From Segatella oulorum JCM 14966 (GTDB lineage: Bacteria; Bacteroidota; Bacteroidia; Bacteroidales; Bacteroidaceae), in assembly GCF_000613785.1 (NCBI RefSeq), contig NZ_BAJQ01000002.1, positions 88,283 through 152,282 of the forward strand: a stretch of DNA of 64,000 nucleotides, given 5' to 3'. Under the pieces are notes generated by a model. It saw only the letters and a program-made list of their open reading frames with translations, was not told where the DNA came from and did not search any database. Shown in pieces: positions 14,054 to 22,347 of the stretch; the stretch's first letter is position 1, and every line of letters begins with the position of its first letter. Position numbers and translations under genes: made by a program.

Positions 14054-14200
14054 CACTTCTATTTAATGCTTTGCACATTTTTTTGTAAGTTTAAACCTAC
14101 GCCCCGTTCCATTGCCTTATTTTTCTTCTTCGCACCCTTCTGCAAGTCCCTTGCCATGGGCTCTTCACCCATTTGGCGGCCATGCCCCATCATTTTGCGC

Positions 14201-14266
14201 CACTTTGCCCGGCAATGTGATGCACTTTATCGCGTAAAACAGCACACTTTGCGCCACAATAGCATA
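14201..14266 (+). repeat. 22-bp periodic repeat, three units
   Basis: The 584-base gap between eno and namZ holds two promoters and this array. Units start at 14201, 14223 and 14245, each opening CACTTT. A fourth, out-of-phase copy (CATTTGGCGG) begins near 14170. No open frame in the gap looks coding. Confidence 0.7.
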
Positions 14267-14537
14267 GCAATTAGTGGGCCGAAGCGACTTTCCACGTGCG
14301 CATCGGCCACCACCTGCCGCCTCGTTGTCCGTCGAAAGCCTGTTCAAAAGGACTGCCGTTCTGTGACAACCCCTATCCTCATGGGCGAGAAATAGAAGTG
14401 CCCAGCCGCCGAAAATCCCATCAAGGCAGGGAAATTGCGGCAAAGAAAAACAGGTGTTTCGCAACTTCATTTCCCATTCCTGACATCAAACAAAAAGAAA
14501 AAACCGCCAAAATGATGCTTATTTCCAAGATTTATCT

Positions 14538-14545
14538 TACCTTTG
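14538..14545 (+). promoter_or_regulatory. Promoter -7 box for the namZ operon
   Basis: TACCTTTG matches TAnnTTTG and lies 27 bases upstream of the namZ start. The -33 region is weak. Confidence 0.55.
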
Positions 14546-14571
14546 CTGTCACAACCTCGAATTAATATGTA

Positions 14572-15744
14572 ATGAGAAAAATCGTTCTTCTCCTCATCAT
14601 GGGCTTCTGTTGCGGCGCAATGTGGGCCGCAAACGGCAACGATGTGCGCACGGGAGCCGACCAAACGGCGCGCTATCTGCCCCTGCTCAAAGGCAAAAAG
14701 GTGATGCTCTTTGCCAACCACACGAGCTGCATTGGCCAGCAACATCTGTTGGATGCGCTGCTCGGACACAGCATTAAGGTCGTGGGGGTGTTAGCCCCCG
14801 AACACGGATTTCGCGGCACTGCCGATGCCGGTGAGCATGTAAACGACGGCGTAGACGCGCAAACGGGCATCAAAATCTATTCGCTTTACAAGGGAACGAG
14901 CGGCAAGCCCGACCCTAAGGTGATGAAAAAAGCCGACATTTTGGTGATTGATATTCAAGATGTGGGCTTGCGATTTTACACCTATTATATAGCGATGCTG
15001 CGACTGATGCAGGTGTGTGCCGACACGGGCACGCCCGTATTGCTGCTCGATCGCCCCAATCCCAACGGGTTTTATGTGGATGGTCCGGTGTTAGAGGCAT
15101 CGCATTTCTCGGGTGTTGGTGCACTGCCTATCCCCGTGGTGCATGGCCTTACGCTCGGCGAATTGGCGCGCATGATCAACGGTGAAGGCTGGTTGGGCGG
15201 CAAAAAACAGTGCAAGCTCACCGTCATCCCTTGCGAAAACTATACCCATGCCACGCGCTATCGCCTGCCGATTGCCCCCTCTCCCAACCTGCCCAACATG
15301 CAATCCGTCTACCTTTACCCCGCCATTTGCCTCTTCGAAGGCACATGTGTGAGCTTAGGTCGCGGCACTTCGCTGCCCTTTCAGCAATATGGGCATCCGC
15401 AAATGGTGGGCTATAGTCACAGTTTCACGCCCCGAAGTGTGCCGGGAGCCAAGCATCCGCCGTTGGAAAATGAGCGTTGTTGGGGCATAGACCTCAGCCA
15501 ACTGCCCGAAGACAGCGTGCAGAAAACGGGCTTCGACCTATCGTATGTCATCAACGCCTACCGCAATTTAAACCGTGGAGACGCCTTCTTTACCTCGTTT
15601 TTTGAGAAGCTTGTGGGTGTCGATTACGTGCGCACCATGATTGAAGAAGGGTGCAGTGCGGGCGAAATCAAGGCGATGTGGCACGACGATGTCGAACGCT
15701 TTAAGCAACAACGCCGCCCCTATCTGCTCTATCCTAACTCGTAA
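14572..15744 (+). CDS. namZ: Exo-beta-N-acetylmuramidase NamZ-like (DUF1343, GH171)
   Basis: Predicted periplasmic or secreted enzyme that removes terminal MurNAc from peptidoglycan fragments. A signal peptide (MRKIVLLLIMGFCCGAMWA) is followed by the family motifs APEHGFRG, DIQDVGLRFYTYY, LDRPNPNG and SLGRGTSLPF. About 390 residues is normal for DUF1343 proteins such as B. subtilis NamZ (YbbC). The neighbours are a sodium symporter (15 bases away) and an AmpC-like serine hydrolase, the kind of set seen around characterised NamZ genes and in Tannerella MurNAc salvage. The family function is known; activity of this copy is inferred. No murQ, murK or phosphotransferase gene lies within the window. 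Confidence 0.85.
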   Translation: MRKIVLLLIMGFCCGAMWAANGNDVRTGADQTARYLPLLKGKKVMLFANHTSCIGQQHLLDALLGHSIKVVGVLAPEHGFRGTADAGEHVNDGVDAQTGIKIYSLYKGTSGKPDPKVMKKADILVIDIQDVGLRFYTYYIAMLRLMQVCADTGTPVLLLDRPNPNGFYVDGPVLEASHFSGVGALPIPVVHGLTLGELARMINGEGWLGGKKQCKLTVIPCENYTHATRYRLPIAPSPNLPNMQSVYLYPAICLFEGTCVSLGRGTSLPFQQYGHPQMVGYSHSFTPRSVPGAKHPPLENERCWGIDLSQLPEDSVQKTGFDLSYVINAYRNLNRGDAFFTSFFEKLVGVDYVRTMIEEGCSAGEIKAMWHDDVERFKQQRRPYLLYPNS

Positions 15745-15759
15745 ATACAACAAAAAATC

Positions 15760-17208
15760 ATGACACCTATACTGATCTTAACAACTGTTTTTCTCTACTT
15801 CGCCTTTCTTTTGTACATTTCTTTCCGTGCAAAAAGGAATGCTTCCAACGCTGCTTTCTTCTCGGGCAACCGGCAATCGCGCTGGTATGTGGTGGCCTTT
15901 GCCATGATAGGTGCCAGCATTTCGGGCGTCACCTTTGTGTCGGTGCCGGGCATGGTGGCGCAAAGTGGCTTCGGTTATCTGCAACTGATGTTGGGTTTTA
16001 TCGTGGGACAGTGCATCATCGCCTATGTGCTTGTGCCGCTGTTCTATCGCATTGGGCTCACTTCGGTTTACGAATATCTGCAAAATCGCTTTGGTAAAAC
16101 GTCCTATGTCACTGGCGCTTGGTTCTTCTTCCTATCCAAAATGCTCGGTGCGGCAGTGCGTTTATTCTTGGTTTGTGCCACCCTTCAGCTCCTGGCTTTC
16201 GGACCTTTGGGCATCCCTTTCGCCTGCAATGTGGCGGTATCGGTGTTCTTTGTGTGGCTCTATACGCACGAAGGCGGTGTGAAATCGGTGCTTTGGGCCG
16301 ACACCATGAAGACTTGTTGCTTGATAGCAGCTGTGGTTTTGTGTATTTTTTTCATTGCAAATAGTATGGACTTAAGTTTTTCTGCCCTACTAAAAAACAT
16401 TACATCGAGCCCCATGAGCCATGCCTTTCACTTCGAAGATGTAAACGACAAACAATATTTCTGGAAGCAATTCTTAGCCGGCATCTTCACGATGATTGCC
16501 ACAACGGGCTTGGATCAGGACATGATGCAACGCAATTTGAGTTGCAAAAACAGTAGGGAGTCGCAAAAGAACATGCTACTGAGCATTGTGTTGCAGCTGA
16601 TTGTGGTGAGTGCTTTCCTGATGTTGGGCGTGCTACTCTATCAGTTTGCTGCGGCCAAAGGCATCGAAGCCACAGGCGACAAGCTCTTTCCTGCGGTGGC
16701 AACGGGTGGCTATCTGCCCCTCGTGGTGGGCTTTTTGTTCATCATTGGCTTGGTGGCTTCGGCCTATAATGCGGCAGGATCGGCCTTAACCGCCCTCACA
16801 ACCTCGTTCACTTTAGACGTGTTGGGCCGCAAAAGCGACGACGAACAACAGACCACCCGCACGCGAAAAGGGGTGCATATCGGTATGGCTGTCACGATGA
16901 TGGTAGTGATTTTGGTGTTCAACGTGTTCAACAACACCAGCGTAGTCGACGCGGTCTACACCTTAGCCAGCTACACCTACGGCCCCATTCTCGGCCTCTT
17001 TGCCTTCGGCTTGCTCACCCATCATGCCGTCAACGACCGCTATATTCCGCTTGTTGCCATTGCTTCGCCACTGCTTTGCTACTTCATTGACAGCCATTCG
17101 GCGCAGTGGTTCAACGGCTATCGCTTCAGCTATGAGCTGTTGTTGATGAATGCTTTGTTCACCTTCGTCGGCCTTTGTCTGCTCATTAAAAAAGGAACGC
17201 GCGCATGA
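15760..17208 (+). CDS. Sodium:solute symporter, possible MurNAc transporter
   Basis: Inner-membrane SSS-family symporter of 482 residues with about thirteen hydrophobic segments. Family features include FSGNRQSRWYVVAFAMIG near the N-terminus, GASISGVTFVSVPG, and YNAAGSALTALTTSF in the later half. It begins 15 bases after namZ and overlaps the serine hydrolase by 4 bases, so all three are coupled. SSS proteins carry sugars, sialic acid or amino acids with Na+. Next to a muramidase, MurNAc is the best guess, by analogy with the MurT transporter of Tannerella. The substrate cannot be read from the sequence. Confidence 0.85.
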   Translation: MTPILILTTVFLYFAFLLYISFRAKRNASNAAFFSGNRQSRWYVVAFAMIGASISGVTFVSVPGMVAQSGFGYLQLMLGFIVGQCIIAYVLVPLFYRIGLTSVYEYLQNRFGKTSYVTGAWFFFLSKMLGAAVRLFLVCATLQLLAFGPLGIPFACNVAVSVFFVWLYTHEGGVKSVLWADTMKTCCLIAAVVLCIFFIANSMDLSFSALLKNITSSPMSHAFHFEDVNDKQYFWKQFLAGIFTMIATTGLDQDMMQRNLSCKNSRESQKNMLLSIVLQLIVVSAFLMLGVLLYQFAAAKGIEATGDKLFPAVATGGYLPLVVGFLFIIGLVASAYNAAGSALTALTTSFTLDVLGRKSDDEQQTTRTRKGVHIGMAVTMMVVILVFNVFNNTSVVDAVYTLASYTYGPILGLFAFGLLTHHAVNDRYIPLVAIASPLLCYFIDSHSAQWFNGYRFSYELLLMNALFTFVGLCLLIKKGTRA

Positions 17209-18479
17209 AACATTTTTATTTACATTCTTTACGCTGTGCCTTCGTCCTCGCAGGGCTGTTGTTTGGCTTCGCCATGTCGGCACAAAACATTGAGAAAACC
17301 ACCCCCGAAGCAGTGGGATTGGATGTCCATCGGCTGCAACAGGCAGATGCTTGCATTGACAAAGCCATCAGAGAAGGTCGCACGCCCGGTGCCGTTTTGG
17401 CCGTCGTGCGCCATGGAAAGATAGGCTATCTCAAGGCATACGGTCGGCGACAGACACTGCCTTCGCCTCTACCAATGACCGAAAACACCATCTTTGACAT
17501 GGCTTCGTGCACCAAATCGATGGCTACAACGATGGCTGTCATGCAACTGTTGGAGCAAGGAAAGCTGCGCTTGAACGACCCTGTGCAGCTATATTTGCCC
17601 CATTTTCAGAACTGGAAAGAGGGCCAAGGCGATAGCGTTGTCATCCGCATCGTGCACCTTTTGACCCACACTTCGGGCCTGCCGGCCTACGCACCGGTGG
17701 CCGATTTGCAAAAGAAGGGACGCTTCCCGGATGCCGAACGACAAATGAATTACATCGAAACATGCCGCAGAAACGAGAAACCAGCGTGCGACATGCAGTA
17801 TAGTTGCCTGAATTTCATCACATTACAACATATCGTTGAGCAGATAACGGGACAGTCTTTGCGCGACTATTGCGCCGAGCATGTGTTCCAACCCCTGCAC
17901 ATGCGCCACACGGATTTCATCCCTTGTGCGCCCAACAAACAGGGTTTTTGGGTGGAAACCGACAAACCTCGCTGGATGAAACGGGGCGAAAAGGCTGACA
18001 ACACACCCCTCGCTCCCACCGAAAAGCAGCCCAACGGTCAGATACTCTGCGGCATTGTGCACGACCCTTTGGCGCGGGTGATGAACGGAGGCATATCGGG
18101 TAATGCGGGTTTGTTTAGCAATGCCGAAGACATTGCGGTACTCTGTGCCATGTTGTTGAATGGGGGTTCGTGGCAAGGGCGGCAGATATTGAGCCCCTTA
18201 ACGGTTGAAAAAATGCAACAAATTCCTGCGGGTTTCGAGGCTTTTGGCCGCTGTTTAGGTTGGGACAAGTCGTCACCTTATGCCTCGAACAAAGGCGATT
18301 TGCTGAGCGATGCCGCCTTCGGTCACACGGGATATACGGGCACTTCGATTGTGATTGACCCCAAGAACGACCTCGCCATCATCCTTCTTACCAACGCTGT
18401 TCACCCCGTTGACAAAACCAATGTGGTGCGTTTGCGTGCCGAAGTGGCCAACGCCGTGGCAGGAAGCGTTACCCAATAG
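17205..18479 (+). CDS. Serine hydrolase (beta-lactamase/AmpC fold), probable muropeptide amidase or esterase
   Basis: Secreted penicillin-binding-protein-like hydrolase of 424 residues. It has a signal peptide (HSLRCAFVLAGLLFGFAMSAQ), the SxxK motif as SCTK at about residue 104, a YSC-L-N segment in place of the second YxN motif, and the HTG motif as GHTGYTG near the C-terminus, so the nucleophile and Lys are intact. It overlaps the symporter by 4 bases and ends the operon. In Bacillus, a related protein (YbbE/AmiE) acts with NamZ to strip peptides from MurNAc, so the same role is likely. A carboxylesterase role is the alternative. Confidence 0.8.
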   Translation: MKHFYLHSLRCAFVLAGLLFGFAMSAQNIEKTTPEAVGLDVHRLQQADACIDKAIREGRTPGAVLAVVRHGKIGYLKAYGRRQTLPSPLPMTENTIFDMASCTKSMATTMAVMQLLEQGKLRLNDPVQLYLPHFQNWKEGQGDSVVIRIVHLLTHTSGLPAYAPVADLQKKGRFPDAERQMNYIETCRRNEKPACDMQYSCLNFITLQHIVEQITGQSLRDYCAEHVFQPLHMRHTDFIPCAPNKQGFWVETDKPRWMKRGEKADNTPLAPTEKQPNGQILCGIVHDPLARVMNGGISGNAGLFSNAEDIAVLCAMLLNGGSWQGRQILSPLTVEKMQQIPAGFEAFGRCLGWDKSSPYASNKGDLLSDAAFGHTGYTGTSIVIDPKNDLAIILLTNAVHPVDKTNVVRLRAEVANAVAGSVTQ

Positions 18480-18584
18480 GCCACATCACCCCAACCTTTT
18501 CGACAAGAAGAAAGCGAGAAGGTGGCGGGAAGTAACGACATATAGCTTGTAAGGAAAGAAGAACTGTATCAGGAAAACAAAAGA

Positions 18585-18620
18585 AAAAGGTTGGCTTTGC
18601 GATGCAAGGGCCAACCTTTT
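18585..18620 (+). terminator. Terminator of the namZ operon
   Basis: Perfect 11-bp stem AAAAGGTTGGC / GCCAACCTTTT around a 14-base loop, ending in four U on the plus strand. It lies about 100 bases after the serine hydrolase stop. Confidence 0.8.
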
Positions 18621-18668
18621 GTGTGGGGATTATGGGGCAAAGACTGTGGGCATAGCCCCTGACAACGC

Positions 18669-18955
18669 CATCTTTCGCAGGCAATCTCAGGCATCTCTTA
18701 CACCCACCCGTGCCCCCTTTTGTAACCAGCTCAACCGCTTTTTGGCGTCACCTCGGTCGTTGTTTGAAGCAATCTCTACCACTTTCCGCGGCAATCTCCA
18801 CCATTTTTCGTGGCAATCGCTGCCATTTTTCGCAGTAATCTCTACTGCTTTTTAGCGCTATCGCTATCATTTTTCAAAGACACCTTAAAGACTTGTTGCG
18901 GAAGGCACAGCTGTTTTCTGCGGCAACCTCAACGGCCTTTTGGGGAAACGAGCTA
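18669..18955 (+). repeat. Long 22-bp periodic repeat array, about 13 units
   Basis: Most of the 540-base gap between two convergent operons is one degenerate tandem array. Clear units start at 18669, 18692, 18714, 18736, 18758, 18780, 18802, 18824, 18846, 18868, 18890, 18912 and 18934: a 22-base step with a single 1-base slip. The consensus has CATTTTTCGC at positions 1-10 and GCAATCTC at positions 12-19. It lies between two terminators, so it may not be transcribed as part of either operon. No open frame is supported here. Confidence 0.85.
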
Positions 18956-18966
18956 TACATGATCAA

Positions 18967-19002
18967 AAAATGCACGTTCCATCTGTGTGAAACGTGCATT
19001 TT
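18967..19002 (-). terminator. Terminator of the FKBP operon
   Basis: 12-bp stem AAAATGCACGTT / AACGTGCATTTT with a 12-base loop just beyond the last FKBP stop. On the minus strand it continues into a U-run. Confidence 0.8.
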
Positions 19003-19019
19003 ATAGTGATGAAATATCC

Positions 19020-19916
19020 TTACTTCTTCTTCTCGATATTCACCAGTTCGACGGTAAAGATGAGTGTAGAATAGGGCTTAATCTGACCTGCTTGTCGCGC
19101 ACCATAAGCCAATTCTTGCGGAATGCACACCTCCCATTTGCTGCCAACGGGCATCATCGTGAGCGCTTGTGTCCATCCTTTAATCACTTCATCGCAACGG
19201 AACGTGTTGGTTTGTGGGTCGCGTCGGTAGCTGCTATCAAAGACAGTACCGTCGATTAAGCGGCCTTCGTATTTCACAACCACACGGTCTGAGTCCTTAG
19301 GCACAGCGCCTTTGCCTTCGACAAGCACCTTATATTGCAAGCCAGAAGGAAGCGTTTTGAAGCCTTCTTTCTTGGCATTGTTGGCCAACCATGCTTCGTT
19401 CTCCTTTTTATAGGCTTCGTTTTTGCGGGCAATGGCCTGGTCACGGTGCTGCATAAAGCTCTGTGCTGCCTTGCGAGGTGTGAAGAGCAATGTGTCGTTG
19501 TGCAACGCATCGACAAATCCTTTGATAAAAGTGGCCCGCTGAATCGAATCGTTTGTGCCCTCAAGTCCTTGGCGCATGTTGGGCAAAATGCGGCTGTTCA
19601 CCATCTCGGCAATCTGCATTCCGGCCGCATAAGCCTTGAAAGCCGCGTCGTTAACATGCTGTTGTGCCTCGTTGAAACCACGCAGAAAATCGGCCATTCC
19701 GGTGCTGTCTACGCCAAATTGCTGCTGCAAATAGGGCAAAAGACCCTCGGTAGCGGTCATTCCTGCCACATAACTTAGGGTGTCATTAGGTGTTAAAAGC
19801 TGCACAGCCTCTTTCTGTTCAACCACCCCTTTCTTCTTCTTTCCCTCCTTTGCCTGTAGGGTTGCAAAGGAAACGCTCGCCAAAAAGACGAGCGTCAGCA
19901 TGAATATTTTTTTCAT
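19020..19916 (-). CDS. FKBP-type peptidyl-prolyl isomerase, secreted (third of three)
   Basis: Periplasmic prolyl isomerase of 298 residues. It has a signal peptide (MKKIFMLTLVFLASVSFATLQAK), a helical FkpA/Mip-like dimerisation domain, and an FKBP domain from about residue 195 (LPSGLQYKVL, DGTVFDSSY, VIKGWTQAL, PQELAYGARQAG). A lysine-rich stretch follows the signal. It lies 9 bases after the second FKBP gene and is the last of the operon. A role in folding outer-membrane or periplasmic proteins fits the family; no specific client is visible. Confidence 0.9.
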   Translation of the reverse strand: MKKIFMLTLVFLASVSFATLQAKEGKKKKGVVEQKEAVQLLTPNDTLSYVAGMTATEGLLPYLQQQFGVDSTGMADFLRGFNEAQQHVNDAAFKAYAAGMQIAEMVNSRILPNMRQGLEGTNDSIQRATFIKGFVDALHNDTLLFTPRKAAQSFMQHRDQAIARKNEAYKKENEAWLANNAKKEGFKTLPSGLQYKVLVEGKGAVPKDSDRVVVKYEGRLIDGTVFDSSYRRDPQTNTFRCDEVIKGWTQALTMMPVGSKWEVCIPQELAYGARQAGQIKPYSTLIFTVELVNIEKKK

Positions 19917-19925
19917 TATTGCTGT

Positions 19926-20807
19926 TTATTTTCCATTCACTTTCACCAATTCAATCTTAAAGATGAGGGCAGAGAAAGGCTTAATCTGACCTTGTTCGCG
20001 CTCACCATAAGCCAGTTGCTGAGGAATATACACTTCCCATACCGAGCCGGCAGGCATGTGTACGAGAGCTTCTGTCCATCCTTTAATCACCTGATTGGCC
20101 TTCAAAGTGATGGGTTCCTTACGTGCATAACTGCTATCGAACACCTTTCCGTCGATGGTTTTACCCTCATAGTTCACCACAACCGTAGAAGTATCCTTAG
20201 GCATTGCGCCGCTACCCTCTTTGATGACCTTATATTGTACGCCCGAAGGAAGTGTCTTTACACCAGCTTTCTTGGCGTTAGCAGCCAACCATTTCTCGCC
20301 GGCTGTCTTGTTAGCGCCATATTGTTGCATCATATTCTTGCTCTTAATGGCCATCATTTTAGCCTGAGCCAAGGTCTGAGCCTGCTCGATTGTCATCTTC
20401 ACAGCACCCGTCTTGCCCGTTGTTCCGGCAATGAAACCGGCCATAAAGTTCTTCAAAGAGATGCTCTTTGTAGAGTCTTGACCATAGACTTCGGTATTGA
20501 TTCCCTTAATCATTTGGTTAGAAATCTGCTGACCTATCTGTATACCAGCATAATAAGCGGCACGCTTCTTGTCGTCACCTGCATTAGCACCATCGTTCAA
20601 ACCTTTGATAAAATCGTCCATATAGGTGGTGTCGATTTGCATTCTCTCAACTAAGAAGTTCTTCAAACCTTGTGTTTGAGCCATTCCCATTGCGTAACTC
20701 ATGGAGTCAACATCACTCTTTAAGTCGGCTTTAGGAGTTGAATTTCCGCACGAAGCGAATGTTAAAGCCATGCCAAACATGGCAGCTGCGAAAGCAATTT
20801 TTTTCAT
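19926..20807 (-). CDS. FKBP-type peptidyl-prolyl isomerase, lipoprotein (second of three)
   Basis: Lipid-anchored prolyl isomerase of 293 residues. The signal MKKIAFAAAMFGMALTFASC ends in a lipobox, so I chose the ATG at 20807; the frame stays open further upstream but runs into the neighbouring gene. A helical FkpA-type domain precedes the FKBP domain (LPSGVQYKVI, DGKVFDSSY, VIKGWTEAL, PQQLAYGEREQG). It is closely similar to the third gene, so the two look like a tandem duplication followed by a change of signal type. Spacing is 14 bases to the first gene and 9 to the third. Confidence 0.92.
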   Translation of the reverse strand: MKKIAFAAAMFGMALTFASCGNSTPKADLKSDVDSMSYAMGMAQTQGLKNFLVERMQIDTTYMDDFIKGLNDGANAGDDKKRAAYYAGIQIGQQISNQMIKGINTEVYGQDSTKSISLKNFMAGFIAGTTGKTGAVKMTIEQAQTLAQAKMMAIKSKNMMQQYGANKTAGEKWLAANAKKAGVKTLPSGVQYKVIKEGSGAMPKDTSTVVVNYEGKTIDGKVFDSSYARKEPITLKANQVIKGWTEALVHMPAGSVWEVYIPQQLAYGEREQGQIKPFSALIFKIELVKVNGK

Positions 20808-20821
20808 TTTGATGATTATTT

Positions 20822-21427
20822 TTATTTTACTGCTACTAATTCTACATCGAAAATCAAGGCGGCATAAGGCGGAATCGAGGCACCGGCGCCACGCTCTCCG
20901 TAGGCCAACTGATAGGGAATGAAGAAACGATACTTTGCTCCTTCGTGCATGAGTTGCAGCCCTTCGGTCCAACCTGCAATCACTTGATTGAGTGGGAACG
21001 TGGCCGTTTGTCCACGATCGTAGGACGAATCGAACTTTGTTCCATCGATTAACGTGCCTTCATAATGGCATTCCACCTGATCGGTAGCCTTGGGTTGTTT
21101 GCCATTTCCATCGCGAAGCACCTGGTATTGCAAGCCCGAAGCGGTGGTTTTCACCCCCTCTTTCTTTGCATTCTCGGCCAAGAACTGCTCGCCTTCGGCC
21201 TTTGCTGCCTTGCCTTTCTCGGCATTTGCAGCCTGTTGCAGGGCCTCTTGTTCGGCAAAAAACTGCTGCACCATCTGCTGTGCTTCAGCCTCTTTCATCT
21301 TCAACTCGCCGCCAGTCATCACATCTTTGATGGCTTGTGCAAAGTCATCTATGTTGAGCCCCTCGGCATTCATTTGCAATAATTGGTGCCCAATGCCCAA
21401 ACCCAGGGCGTAACTTAATTGATCCAT
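20822..21427 (-). CDS. FKBP-type peptidyl-prolyl isomerase without signal peptide (first of three)
   Basis: 201-residue prolyl isomerase whose N-terminus (MDQLSYALGLGIGHQLLQ) is already the start of the FkpA-like helical domain, with no signal sequence, so it is probably cytoplasmic. The FKBP domain occupies about residues 92-201 (TASGLQYQVL, DGTKFDSSYDRG, VIAGWTEGL, YQLAYGERGAG). An EAQQMVQQFF to AANAEKGKAAKAEGE stretch forms a long Ala/Gln/Glu helix. It leads the operon from a consensus promoter. Confidence 0.9.
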   Translation of the reverse strand: MDQLSYALGLGIGHQLLQMNAEGLNIDDFAQAIKDVMTGGELKMKEAEAQQMVQQFFAEQEALQQAANAEKGKAAKAEGEQFLAENAKKEGVKTTASGLQYQVLRDGNGKQPKATDQVECHYEGTLIDGTKFDSSYDRGQTATFPLNQVIAGWTEGLQLMHEGAKYRFFIPYQLAYGERGAGASIPPYAALIFDVELVAVK

Positions 21428-21477
21428 CTGCGTAATATCGCTTTGCTGATTAATGTTTTACATTTAAATTTCAGCTG

Positions 21478-21508
21478 CAAAGATAGCAGAATAAAACAGA
21501 ATTCAAAA
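21478..21508 (-). promoter_or_regulatory. Promoter of the FKBP operon
   Basis: On the minus strand the -7 box TATCTTTG lies at 21478-21485 and a TTTTG at 21504-21508 lies 18 bases upstream. The leader is about 45 bases. Confidence 0.7.
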
Positions 21509-21560
21509 GAAACAACACCTTAATTTTATTAAAAAAGGCACACCATCCGCGTTTTTTCGT

Positions 21561-21568
21561 TATATTTG
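21561..21568 (+). promoter_or_regulatory. Promoter -7 box for the sirtuin gene
   Basis: TATATTTG, full match to TAnnTTTG, 65 bases upstream of the start. No good -33 element is seen. Confidence 0.5.
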
Positions 21569-21633
21569 TGGTCAGCCTGTTGGAACCCACCTGACTGCTG
21601 TTCCACGGCGAAGCAAAACAAAACAACATTCAA

Positions 21634-22347
21634 ATGATGAAACATCTTGTGTTTTTAACGGGTGCAGGCATGTCGGTTGAGAGTGGTTTTAAGACCTTTC
21701 GCGGGAGTGATGGCCTGTGGGAGAACTATCCTGTGGAGCAGATTGCCACCCATGAAGGGTGGGAACGCGACCCCGAATTGGTGACGAATTTCTACAACAT
21801 GCTGCGCAAAAAGCTATGGACGGCCGTGCCCAACGAGGGACATCGCCTCATTGCATCGCTGCAAAACGACTACGAAGTGACGGTCGTCACGCAGAATGTA
21901 GACAATCTTCACGAGCGGGCGGGCAGCAAAAAGGTGATTCATCTGCATGGCGAATTGGCCAAAGTGTGCTCGAGTCGCGACCCTTACAACACCCAATGTA
22001 TTGAGGAACTGACCCCCGAAAACAGCGATGTGGTGCCGGGTTCGCGTGCCAAGGATGGCAGTTTGCTGCGCCCCTTCATCGTGTTTTTCGGTGAAAGTGT
22101 GCCGATGATTGAGCCGGCCATCGCCGAAACGCAGCGTGCCGACCTCTTCATTGTCATCGGAACGAGCCTCAATGTCTACCCGGCAGCAGGTCTTTTGCAC
22201 TATTGTTCGCCCCAAACGCCCATCGTGCTCATCGATCCTAACCCTGTAAACACGGCTCACGACCGACCCATCACCACGCTAAAGATGGGAGCAAGCGAAG
22301 GCATGCGCACCCTGATAGCGCAGCATCTGACGCAGCTGTTGGCTTAG
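21634..22347 (+). CDS. cobB: Sirtuin, NAD-dependent protein deacylase
   Basis: Removes acyl groups from lysines using NAD in the cytoplasm. The Rossmann core shows LTGAGMSVESGFKTFRG, the catalytic histidine stretch TQNVDNLHERAG and HLHGEL, and IVIGTSLNVYPAAGL. The zinc-binding module is unusual: one cysteine follows the active-site His (KVCSSRD) and another is eleven residues on (TQC), but no second CxxC pair is present. The substrate-pocket motif begins FYNMLRKK, keeping the Tyr of the YxxR deacylase motif but with Leu at the Arg position. Desuccinylase activity is therefore uncertain. The stop overlaps the convergent DUF3108 gene by 4 bases. Start may be 21634 or 21637. Confidence 0.88.
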   Translation: MMKHLVFLTGAGMSVESGFKTFRGSDGLWENYPVEQIATHEGWERDPELVTNFYNMLRKKLWTAVPNEGHRLIASLQNDYEVTVVTQNVDNLHERAGSKKVIHLHGELAKVCSSRDPYNTQCIEELTPENSDVVPGSRAKDGSLLRPFIVFFGESVPMIEPAIAETQRADLFIVIGTSLNVYPAAGLLHYCSPQTPIVLIDPNPVNTAHDRPITTLKMGASEGMRTLIAQHLTQLLA

